A DNA stretch of 64,000 nucleotides. It comes from Corynebacterium pseudopelargi. GTDB lineage: Bacteria; Actinomycetota; Actinomycetes; Mycobacteriales; Mycobacteriaceae. The translations under genes and the position numbers were made by a program. This document shows positions 56,890-64,000 of this stretch, in pieces. The DNA lies in the NCBI RefSeq assembly GCF_003814005.1, contig NZ_CP033898.1:1674001-1738000 (forward strand), given 5' to 3'. Every line of letters starts with the position of its first letter. Position 1 is the stretch's first letter. The notes under the pieces are model-generated. The model saw nothing but the letters and a program-made list of their open reading frames with translations, had not been told where the DNA came from and did no database searches.

Positions 56890-58176
56890 ATGAAGGGAAC
56901 TGTCGGCATCATCGGGGCAGGTTTCGCTGGACTGATTTCCGCTCGAGAATTAGAGCGCCTTGGGTACACGGTTGAAATTTTCGAGGCTCGAGACCGAATC
57001 GGTGGACGAACCTGGACTACTCAAAAACTGGGACACGAGCTCGAAGTCGGTGGGACTTGGGTTCACTGGATGCAACCATTCATTTGGGCAGAAATCACAC
57101 GCTACGGCGCAGATATCGTCTCTTCTCCAGTTTGCGACGAGGCATTCTGGATTGTCGGCGATACGGTCCATAAAGGTGTTGAAGCAGACGTAGACGAAAA
57201 ACTCGCCGGCGTACAGTCGAAAATTTTCGAACGCTCCCGCGAACTGTTCCCCCTCCCCCACGCGCCGTGGACTAACCGTGAAGCTGTCGCGAAAGCGGAT
57301 ACCGGGACTGTGCTCGACTGCGTCCGAAACGGTGAATTTACCGAGGAAGAAGTAGCCCTAGCCAATGCGTACTGGAACGCTGGCTACAATGGCGAATCTC
57401 GCACAGCATCGCCACTTATGGCAGCACACTGGGCAGCTTTGTCAGATCACCGCCTATCTTTGCTTGATGATCAAACATTGCGCTATAAGCTCGCGGGCGG
57501 CATGAAGAGTATTTATTCGAAGATCCGAAACGATATCCGTGGAGCAGTACACCTCAATACGAGAGTCTCCAAGGTAGACGACCAAGGGAACTGTGTCGAG
57601 ATCACGCTAGCGGACGGCACCACCCGACAGTTCGAACAAGTCGTAGTGACACTTCCAATTGGAGCACTCAAAACCATCGACTTCACCGAGGGGCTTCCCG
57701 AACACGCTAAAGAAGCGATGGTGGAAGGCTGGAACTGTACTGGTCACAAGGTATGGGTGAAGATCAAAGGCCATCGCAAAATCTTGGCTTACGCTCCAGA
57801 CGGCCACCCCCTAGCACTTCTTCGCTCAGAGTATTTCATGGAAGACGACACCACGATTTGCGTAGGCTTCGGTCCTGACCACGCAGCAATCGACCTCAAT
57901 AACGTCGAGGCCGTCCAGCGCGCTGTAGATGCTTGGGAGGCAAACATCGAGGTTGTGAGCACTTTTAGCCACGACTGGGTAGAGGACGAATTCACCGGAC
58001 AGACTTGGGCAACTCCGCGAACCGGCCAATTCCTCCACGGTCACCCAGAAAAGCTTCGTCATGGGAATCTAATTTTTGCCGGCTCAGATTGGGCGGCAGG
58101 TTGGAACTCTTTTGTCGACGGAGCTATCGAGACAGGGTTCCGGGCAGCCCGCGAAATTGAAGAGCATCGACCCTAA
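56890..58176 (+). CDS. Flavin-dependent monoamine oxidase
   Basis: A 428-residue FAD amine oxidase. Rossmann motif GIIGAGFAGLISARELE at residues 6-22; FEARDRIGGRTWTTQKLG near 36 with the GGRTWT flavin motif; GGTWVHWMQPFIWAE near 57; and C-terminal GSDWAAGWNSFVDGAIETG near 400, the FAD-binding end. It oxidises a primary amine to an aldehyde with H2O2 and NH3. Length fits bacterial tyramine/putrescine-type oxidases. It faces the APC permease over a shared promoter region, and the aldehyde dehydrogenase lies beyond a convergent terminator pair. Substrate not known; an arylalkylamine is suggested by the neighbours. Confidence 0.9.
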   Translation: MKGTVGIIGAGFAGLISARELERLGYTVEIFEARDRIGGRTWTTQKLGHELEVGGTWVHWMQPFIWAEITRYGADIVSSPVCDEAFWIVGDTVHKGVEADVDEKLAGVQSKIFERSRELFPLPHAPWTNREAVAKADTGTVLDCVRNGEFTEEEVALANAYWNAGYNGESRTASPLMAAHWAALSDHRLSLLDDQTLRYKLAGGMKSIYSKIRNDIRGAVHLNTRVSKVDDQGNCVEITLADGTTRQFEQVVVTLPIGALKTIDFTEGLPEHAKEAMVEGWNCTGHKVWVKIKGHRKILAYAPDGHPLALLRSEYFMEDDTTICVGFGPDHAAIDLNNVEAVQRAVDAWEANIEVVSTFSHDWVEDEFTGQTWATPRTGQFLHGHPEKLRHGNLIFAGSDWAAGWNSFVDGAIETGFRAAREIEEHRP

Positions 58177-58195
58177 AACTCTTGACCTAACCAAG

Positions 58196-58218
58196 GAGCC
58201 CCGACTGTGTCGGGGCTC
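58196..58218 (+). terminator. Terminator after the amine oxidase
   Basis: Perfect 10-bp stem GAGCCCCGAC / GTCGGGGCTC with a three-base loop, followed by TTACAACA, 19 bp after the stop codon. Confidence 0.88.
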
Positions 58219-58333
58219 TTACAACAGCATCAAAATCTAAGCGTGGAGTTTCGAAATTCAGAAAACTGTTCCGCCACCAAAAGGTCTTAACCATCAAGTT
58301 TCTCAATCTGCTTTTCATCTTTCACCACAACGA

Positions 58334-58377
58334 AGACGACGGTATCGTGAAGAAAATCTGCCTCGATACCGTCGTCT
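58334..58377 (-). terminator. Terminator after the aldehyde dehydrogenase
   Basis: Perfect 14-bp stem AGACGACGGTATCG / CGATACCGTCGTCT with a 16-base loop, 20 bp beyond the stop at 58398 on the minus strand; followed there by TCGTTGTGG rather than a T run. Confidence 0.7.
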
Positions 58378-58397
58378 AAAAATTACTTCGCCGGATT

Positions 58398-59834
58398 CTA
58401 GCTGCCGTAATGCAACCAGACAGCCTTAGTCTCGGTGTAGCACTCGATAGCTTGGGGTCCCATTTCTCGACCCCAACCGGATTGTTTATATCCACCCCAG
58501 GGGGCTGCCATATCAGGGATTGGCAGCATATTCACAAAGACCGCACCTGAACGTAGCCCATTCGCTATGCGTTGACTCTCCGCAATGTCGCTGGTCCAAA
58601 CTGCGGCAGCGAGACCATACTCAGAATCGTTCGCACGCGCGATGACTTCGTCTAGCTCCCCGTCGTACTTCATTACCGAAAGGACTGGGCCAAAAATTTC
58701 TTGCTTCGCGATCGAATTATCTTCATCAACTCCTGCAAAAACGGTGGGTTCAACGAAATAGCCTTCACGATCAATCCGATGGCCACCTGTGACGAGTTCG
58801 GCGCCTTCGGAACGCCCAGCCTCAATCAAATTGGTGATATGACCGAGATGCTTTTCGGAAACTACTGGAGTTAGTTGAGATTTCTCATCATTTCCAGGTC
58901 CTACGTGCATTGAAGCTGCAGCCGAAGCAAGCTTTTCTACAAATTCATCATGCACCTTGGAGTCCACGTAGAAGCGAGTGTAGGCCGCACAAACCTGTCC
59001 TGAGTTCAACAACGCACCACCAACATTGCCAGCCACAGCAGAGTCTATATCTGCTGAGGCTGTAATTATCGAAGGCGCTTTGCCACCGAGTTCAAGCGTC
59101 AAACGCTTGAGGTTAGAATCCGCGGCAGCATGAGTGATCGCTTTACCGGTCGGAGTTGAGCCAGTGTATGAAAGATGATCGACACCCATGTGCGATGACA
59201 GCATTGCGCCAACATCTCCAGCACCCGTCACAATGTTTACAACGCCTGCGGGAACACCTGCCTGTTCACAGACTTCAACCAGCTTGATGGAGGTGAGTGG
59301 GGTAACTTCGGATGGTTTAATTACTACCGAATTACCTGTAGCCAGGGCAGGTGCAAGCTTCCAAGCTAGGATCATTAGCGGAAAATTCCAGGGAGTAATT
59401 AACGCGTTGACCCCCACAGGCTCTCGCCTGGTGTAGTGCAAGGTATCGGGGAAACTGATTGGGTTGGTTGTACCCTGAATCTTGGTAACGAAACCAGCGA
59501 AGTATCGGAAGTGATTGGCTGCACCTGCCACCGATACTTGGCGAGCAACTCCGATCGGCTGCCCCTGATCCAAAGTTTCGAGCTGGGCGAATTCTTCTGC
59601 GTTCGCCTCTATCAAATCTGCAATTTTGAATAGTACGGCTGCACGCTGCACCGGCAATAAATTTGCCCATTCTCCTGACAGGGCTTCACGCGCTGCGGTA
59701 ATCGCGTCGTCCACTTGAGTGGAGCTAGCGCACCTTACCTCAGCGATCACCTCGCCGGTCGCGGGATTGTAGGAAGAAATACTACCTGCTGCTCCCTCAA
59801 CCCATTCTCCATTGATGTATTGCCTAGTTTGCAT
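58398..59834 (-). CDS. NAD(P)-dependent aldehyde dehydrogenase
   Basis: A 478-residue aldehyde dehydrogenase. Active-site Cys in LLNSGQVCAAYTRFYVDS near residue 280, catalytic Glu in LTLELGGKAPSIITASAD near 248, cofactor Asn/Lys in ITPWNFPLMILAWK and VIKPSEVTPL near 150-170. It probably oxidises the aldehyde made by the amine oxidase to the acid. Start at ATG 59834 (MQTRQYINGEW) has AAGGAG six bases upstream; the ATG 59861 would put nine extra residues. Two copies of AGTGCA lie 60-90 bp upstream. Confidence 0.94.
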   Translation of the reverse strand: MQTRQYINGEWVEGAAGSISSYNPATGEVIAEVRCASSTQVDDAITAAREALSGEWANLLPVQRAAVLFKIADLIEANAEEFAQLETLDQGQPIGVARQVSVAGAANHFRYFAGFVTKIQGTTNPISFPDTLHYTRREPVGVNALITPWNFPLMILAWKLAPALATGNSVVIKPSEVTPLTSIKLVEVCEQAGVPAGVVNIVTGAGDVGAMLSSHMGVDHLSYTGSTPTGKAITHAAADSNLKRLTLELGGKAPSIITASADIDSAVAGNVGGALLNSGQVCAAYTRFYVDSKVHDEFVEKLASAAASMHVGPGNDEKSQLTPVVSEKHLGHITNLIEAGRSEGAELVTGGHRIDREGYFVEPTVFAGVDEDNSIAKQEIFGPVLSVMKYDGELDEVIARANDSEYGLAAAVWTSDIAESQRIANGLRSGAVFVNMLPIPDMAAPWGGYKQSGWGREMGPQAIECYTETKAVWLHYGS

Positions 59835-59895
59835 CCTGGCTCCTTTCTTAGGTAAAGCCATTCTAAGTGAGCCAGCCCACTCCTATTTGTGAGAC

Positions 59896-59922
59896 AGTGC
59901 ACTTTATTTTTCTAGGAGTGCA
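59896..59922 (-). promoter_or_regulatory. Candidate AraC-family operator, AGTGCA direct repeat
   Basis: AGTGCA at 59896-59901 and 59917-59922 are spaced 21 bp start-to-start (two helical turns), the spacing of AraC-type half-sites. They lie between the regulator stop and the aldehyde dehydrogenase start, 60-90 bp upstream of it. The same hexamer occurs near the divergent APC/amine oxidase promoter. Sequence pattern only; binding not shown. Confidence 0.4.
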
Positions 59923-60831
59923 TTAAGCTACAAAGGTTCGGCGAAAAGCACTGGGACTTAGCCCAAATCTTTCCTTAAATGCACGAGAGAAGTAAGCCGC
60001 ATCAGACAGGCCGCAACTAGCCGCAATCACACTAATCGGCTGCGAAGAACTCGATGGGTCTCCGAGCAGAGCGTGGGCACGGTCCAGCCGGCGGCCTTTG
60101 ATCGCCCCAGCCACAGTTGTTGCACGGTCGCTAAAGAGCTGGTGAAGATACCGAACCGATATGAAATGTGCTTGAGCTATGCGCTTCGGCCCCAAATCGG
60201 GGTCGTTGAGATGGTCATCGATGAAGGCGTCAATTTTTCGGACCAGTTGAGCCCTAGAGTCCAGGGCAAATCCGGCATCTTCCGCGGCCGCAACTAGAAC
60301 GGGCCGAATCATCGCTACGACCATCTCTGCCAACTGTGCCCCAGCACGAGTGCCGAGCTCGTCAAAATTACGCGCAAGTTCTCCCAAAAAGGCCGCTACA
60401 GCAGCACTGACCGAAAATCCTCGAGTGAGTGAAATAGCAGTGACATGCGCCAACACGTTTTCACTGAGGGCAAGGTCGTCTTTGGGAACCATAACCACCA
60501 ATAAGGTGCACCCTTCAGGAAACTCAAGATCATAGGGACGCGAGGTGTCGTAAATTACAATGTCCCCTTGACCGAAGTGAACCGCCTTCCCATCCTGGCA
60601 TAGAACCCCATGCCCCTCGATTATCTGGCTCACCTTTACATAGGCATCGCTTGGCCAAGCTATTAGCTCTTCAGTGCGATGGACCGAATGAGCGTCAGCA
60701 CTGATGTGCACAAACGTTGCCCTACCGACGTTGTGCATCTTCACCGCACCGCAAAATGATTCCAAAGCATCAATACGGAGGGGCACCACAGTGCTGTTAA
60801 CCGCAAAACGGAACTCTTTCAGTCCAATCAT
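59923..60831 (-). CDS. AraC-family transcriptional activator, FeaR-like
   Basis: A 302-residue regulator. The N-terminal half is an AraC-binding-like (cupin) domain (VNSTVVPLRIDALESF at the start; QIIEGHGVLCQDGKAV near residue 68, then GDIVIYDTSRPYDLEF). The C-terminal 100 residues have two helix-turn-helix motifs: RIAQAHFISVRYLHQLFSDR and ISVIAASCGLSDAAYFSRAF with FKERFGLSPSAFRR, the AraC signature. It resembles FeaR, which controls tyramine oxidase and phenylacetaldehyde dehydrogenase in E. coli. It is 4 bp after the monooxygenase stop and probably in its transcript. Confidence 0.92.
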   Translation of the reverse strand: MIGLKEFRFAVNSTVVPLRIDALESFCGAVKMHNVGRATFVHISADAHSVHRTEELIAWPSDAYVKVSQIIEGHGVLCQDGKAVHFGQGDIVIYDTSRPYDLEFPEGCTLLVVMVPKDDLALSENVLAHVTAISLTRGFSVSAAVAAFLGELARNFDELGTRAGAQLAEMVVAMIRPVLVAAAEDAGFALDSRAQLVRKIDAFIDDHLNDPDLGPKRIAQAHFISVRYLHQLFSDRATTVAGAIKGRRLDRAHALLGDPSSSSQPISVIAASCGLSDAAYFSRAFKERFGLSPSAFRRTFVA

Positions 60832-60835
60832 TGCG

Positions 60836-62677
60836 TTACCCCTTCAAGACAGGCTCGAACACTTTCTGGAATCCCACAGTGTCTTCGAGAGGCAGAACTG
60901 CAGCCACATATTGATCCGGCCGCACTACCACCACTGCACCCTGCTCGGAGATTTCACGTTCTTCAAAAATGCTGCTTTCGGGGAGGACTGAATAGACCTT
61001 TTCATAGTTACTCACCCTGAACGGACCACACTTCGGAAAGAAGATCGAAGGAACTTGGTTTAAATCTACATCCGTATGCAATTTAGGATAAATAATTTTG
61101 ACATCAAACATTGCATCCTCGTCGCCTGGAAGCATGTAGCGATTCTGAGGTGAATCCGGGTCGTGAGCAAACCACTCTGCCCACTCAACCGCACGAGCGC
61201 CATCCAAGTCAGCGAACACATAGATTCGATAACGTCCGTCAGCCGTCGCATGATGTCCTAAGTGCACAGGATTAGCGTCGGCAACTCGACACACCTCAGC
61301 AGACTTGAAGCGCTTTCCTACGGGATACCCCTTGGCTAAGTCCTGATGCTCTTTCCCACCCGTAAGGATTGACGGTTGGTATTCGGTCATAAACCCGGCA
61401 GGAAATTCTGCCGTCTGAACATAGTAATCCTCCAAATAATTAGGATTTTCAAGTTCTTCAGTAGGCGTCGCCATTAGCGTTGACCACTCACGGTCGAAAT
61501 CTATGAGGTTCTTGGCAATTTCCTTTCGTTCCTCGGCATAGGTTCGCAGCAAAGTCTCCGGACTGCGGCCATCGAGTACATAGCCGAGCTTCCAAGCAAT
61601 ATTGAACCCGTCCTGCATTGACACATTCATGCCTTGTCCGGCCTTTGCGGAGTGTGTATGGCAGGCATCGCCGGTAATGAAAACTCGCGGCTCAGGACAC
61701 TCATCCGACAGATTGTCGAATTTGTTGGCTAACCGGTGCCCGACTTCATAGACCGAGTGCCAGCAGACCTCGCGAACGTCGAGAGTGTATGGGCTTAGAA
61801 TATTGTTGGCCTGGTCAATAATCTGCTCGATCGTAGTACTACGAACCTGACCGTTGTCATCTTCACTCACTTCACCAAGATCCACATACATCCGGAACAA
61901 ATAGCCACCCTCGCGCGGAATATGCAAGATAGAGCCATATTTCGAGTTGATTGCGCATTTCAGACGGATATCCGGGAAGTCCGTTTCGGCAATTACATCC
62001 ATTACGCCCCACGCATGGTTAGCAGACTTACCTTCAAGGCGTCCCCCAATCGCTTTCCGGACGCCGGAGCGGGCGCCGTCGCACCCAACCACATACTTTG
62101 AATACACGGTGCGTTTTTCTCCGGTCTGAACATCGCATAGCTGAACAGCCACCGGATATTCTCCATCTCCCACTTCAAGCCCCAAGAACTCGTAGCCGAA
62201 ATTCGGTTTCATGCGCGACGGCGAGCGCCCCATAAACTCCGAGAAATAGTCGAGAACGCGTGCCTGATTCACAATCAAGTGAGGAAACTCCGAAACACCG
62301 TGTTCATCGTCCAAAGTTCGTGCTGTACGGTGGATCTCTCCCGGCGAATCTGGCTTTTGCTTCCAAAAAGCCATCTCGGTAATTCGGAATGCTTCGTTAG
62401 TAATTTCTTGGGCAAATCCGAATGCCTGAAACGTTTCGACCGATCTTGCTTGGATGCCGTCTGCCTGCCCGATCTCCAAACGGTGGGGCCTACGGTCAAT
62501 AATGCGAGTGTGCACATTTGGGAACATAGACAGCTGGGCGGCAGCGATCATTCCCGCAGGCCCCGCTCCCACGATCAACACATCCATATGATCAGGCAGT
62601 GCCTCAGACCTTTCGGGGCCTGCGGCGGGGAGAACCCGGGGATTAGTGGATACATAGCCATGGTGATGGAATTGCAT
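60836..62677 (-). CDS. FAD-dependent aromatic monooxygenase (3-hydroxybenzoate 4-monooxygenase / phenol hydroxylase family)
   Basis: A 613-residue flavoprotein of the phenol hydroxylase family. GXGXXG motif LIVGAGPAGMIAAAQL near residue 34, AIGQADGIQARSVETFQAFG-type block (IGQADGIQARSVETFQ) near 70, and FITGDACHTHSAKAGQGMN near 345, the FAD ribitol-binding motif. The C-terminal 150 residues form a thioredoxin-like domain as in MobA (3-hydroxybenzoate 4-hydroxylase). The N-terminus MQFHHHGYVS is typical of MobA-like proteins. It would hydroxylate a phenolic acid made by the upstream steps. Start at ATG 62677 has TCTCC-complement GGAGAA close by. Confidence 0.9.
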   Translation of the reverse strand: MQFHHHGYVSTNPRVLPAAGPERSEALPDHMDVLIVGAGPAGMIAAAQLSMFPNVHTRIIDRRPHRLEIGQADGIQARSVETFQAFGFAQEITNEAFRITEMAFWKQKPDSPGEIHRTARTLDDEHGVSEFPHLIVNQARVLDYFSEFMGRSPSRMKPNFGYEFLGLEVGDGEYPVAVQLCDVQTGEKRTVYSKYVVGCDGARSGVRKAIGGRLEGKSANHAWGVMDVIAETDFPDIRLKCAINSKYGSILHIPREGGYLFRMYVDLGEVSEDDNGQVRSTTIEQIIDQANNILSPYTLDVREVCWHSVYEVGHRLANKFDNLSDECPEPRVFITGDACHTHSAKAGQGMNVSMQDGFNIAWKLGYVLDGRSPETLLRTYAEERKEIAKNLIDFDREWSTLMATPTEELENPNYLEDYYVQTAEFPAGFMTEYQPSILTGGKEHQDLAKGYPVGKRFKSAEVCRVADANPVHLGHHATADGRYRIYVFADLDGARAVEWAEWFAHDPDSPQNRYMLPGDEDAMFDVKIIYPKLHTDVDLNQVPSIFFPKCGPFRVSNYEKVYSVLPESSIFEEREISEQGAVVVVRPDQYVAAVLPLEDTVGFQKVFEPVLKG

Positions 62678-62740
62678 TTTTTCTCCTTAATTAACGTGAG
62701 GCTGCAAGCGTTAGGTTGCTGGGATTAACCCGTCCCTGCC

Positions 62741-64000
62741 TTAACTCCAGACAAATGGTCGTTCCTGCTGTTCCTCCTCGTGCAAAGGACCTAGCGGGAC
62801 GTTGGTTTTGTCGGTCAAAGCCGAGACTGCCAACAGCCCAACAACAGTCATGCCCGCCAGGTAGAAGGTCACTGCTTGTGTACCTCCTGTTGCATCCACC
62901 AGCGCTTCCGCAATTGTGGGTGCGAAAGCACCACCCAGAATTGCCCCAATTGCATAAGAGATCGACACACCCGAGAACCTGATCGATGCGGGAAAGATTT
63001 CGGTATACATCGCAGCTTGCGGCCCATAGGTAAAACCAGTTCCGATGGTGAGCAGGGCCAAACCAAAGAACAGAGATGTGCCACTACCAGCTTCGACTAG
63101 GGGGAAGAGTGCAAACACCCCTGCGAGTTGGAGAACAAACCCAAGGATGTACGTTTTTTTACGTCCGATAACATCGGAGACTTTGCCGGACAGCAAAGTG
63201 AAACACAGCCAGGTAGCAGCCGATCCGGTTACCGCAAGCAAAACGGTGTCACGATCGAGCCCCACAGGCCCATCAGGGTTGGACGCATACTTTTGGATCC
63301 ACCCACCAGTGGTCATGTAGCCAACGGCACCGTTGCCGGCAAAGACCAACGCAGCAATCAGTACAAGCAGACCATGTCGCTTGAACAACACTCCAATCGG
63401 GTTGGAAGTCTGCTCCTTCCGCTCAGCGATTTCCTTAAACACCGGCGATTCATCGACACCGCGTCGAATCAGATAGCCAAGGCCAATCAGCAATACGCTG
63501 ATAAGGAACGGGATACGCCATCCCCAGTCAAGAAATGCGTCACCTGGTGCGATCAAACTCATCAACGCCAGCATGCCGGAGGCCAGCAGCAAGCCGGCAG
63601 GTACACCGATTTGTGGGGAACATCCGTACCAACCTCGCTTGTTGTCAGGGGCGTGTTCGACGGCCATCAGAACCGCACCACCCCACTCACCGCCAGCAGA
63701 AATACCTTGGACGATTCGAAGGAGAATCAGCAAAATCGGTGCCGCGATGCCGATCGCATCATAAGTTGGAAGCAAACCAATTATTGCCGTTGCCGCCCCC
63801 ATTCCCATGAGAGTGACCATAAGAACCACCCGCCGACCCAACTTGTCACCGAAGTAGCCGGCAAGAAAAGCACCTAGAGGTCGGAAAAGGAAGCTCAATC
63901 CAACGCTTAGGAACGCCACCACAGTAGCTGCCTGGGGGCCAAGTCCTGCGAAAAAGAGCTTGTTGAAGACCAAGCCGGCGGCACTTGCGTAGAGGAAGAA
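62741..64000 (-). CDS. MHS-family transporter, copy B, truncated by window edge
   Basis: The 5' end lies beyond base 64000; 419 residues are visible from FFLYASAAGLVFNKLF. It has the same motifs as copy A (GYFGDKLGRRVVLM, GISAGGEWGGAVLM, VDESPVFKEIAERKEQ, PLGPLHEEEQ near the end) and is about 85% identical by eye, with most changes conservative. Its DNA is clearly more divergent and A+T-richer than copy A, so it is not a recent local duplication. It lies upstream of the monooxygenase on the same strand with a 63-bp gap, and probably imports the aromatic acid of the pathway. Confidence 0.92.
   Translation of the reverse strand, partial: FFLYASAAGLVFNKLFFAGLGPQAATVVAFLSVGLSFLFRPLGAFLAGYFGDKLGRRVVLMVTLMGMGAATAIIGLLPTYDAIGIAAPILLILLRIVQGISAGGEWGGAVLMAVEHAPDNKRGWYGCSPQIGVPAGLLLASGMLALMSLIAPGDAFLDWGWRIPFLISVLLIGLGYLIRRGVDESPVFKEIAERKEQTSNPIGVLFKRHGLLVLIAALVFAGNGAVGYMTTGGWIQKYASNPDGPVGLDRDTVLLAVTGSAATWLCFTLLSGKVSDVIGRKKTYILGFVLQLAGVFALFPLVEAGSGTSLFFGLALLTIGTGFTYGPQAAMYTEIFPASIRFSGVSISYAIGAILGGAFAPTIAEALVDATGGTQAVTFYLAGMTVVGLLAVSALTDKTNVPLGPLHEEEQQERPFVWS

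Overview
The window looks like a stretch of chromosome from a Corynebacterium species. Evidence: SepH, a resuscitation-promoting factor, mycoredoxin, a DtxR-type iron context, an AccD3/EchA6 pair and a cytadherent set of DUF families (DUF3027, DUF2771, DUF3239) typical of mycolic-acid actinobacteria. The gene order also matches, as I recall it, two known neighbourhoods: C. glutamicum around serC-gltA-fkpA-mctC-thyA-folA-cysQ, and M. tuberculosis around Rv0858c-Rv0861c-rpfA-cspB-serC-gltA2-accD3-echA6. No database search was run; family names come from motifs read in the translations. The leftmost and rightmost genes are cut by the window edges.

Layout. 1-7.5 kb: DNA repair block (photolyase, Nei2, Mug, Lhr). 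7.6-10 kb: cysQ, thyA, folA and mycoredoxin. 10-11.3 kb: cobF with a small unknown gene, then tRNA-Arg(CCT). 11.7-16.2 kb: four consecutive exported proteins of unknown function, two of them tandem paralogues. 16.2-20.4 kb: Kef-type antiporter, an exported SxxK serine hydrolase, and a DUF485 + sodium:solute symporter pair (MctC-like). 20.7-27.8 kb: acyl-CoA/central metabolism (EchA6-like protein, aldo/keto reductase, AccD3, FKBP isomerase, citrate synthase, SerC). 27.9-42 kb: conserved core with SepH, TrmH methyltransferase, purine permease, glutaminyl cyclase, CspB, Rpf2, XPB helicase with its partner, and an aminotransferase. 42-47.5 kb: a complete rRNA operon (16S-23S-5S, no tRNA in the spacer) on the minus strand. 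48-51.7 kb: iron-chelate ABC transporter. 51.8-54.5 kb: two MFS transporters.

54.5-64 kb stands apart: base composition looks lower in G+C than the rest, and the genes form a catabolic cassette (APC permease, flavin amine oxidase, aldehyde dehydrogenase, AraC/FeaR-like regulator, 3-hydroxybenzoate-4-monooxygenase-like flavoprotein, MHS transporter). It is bracketed by two MHS transporters that are about 85% identical in protein. I read it as an acquired pathway that imports an aromatic amine, oxidises it through aldehyde and acid, and hydroxylates the ring to a catechol-type intermediate. A repeated AGTGCA motif near both catabolic promoters is a candidate operator.

The best candidates for something undescribed are the four-gene exported cluster (11.7-16.2 kb) and the amine-to-hydroxyaromatic cassette with its motif. 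No CRISPR array, intact insertion sequence, prophage or defence system was seen.
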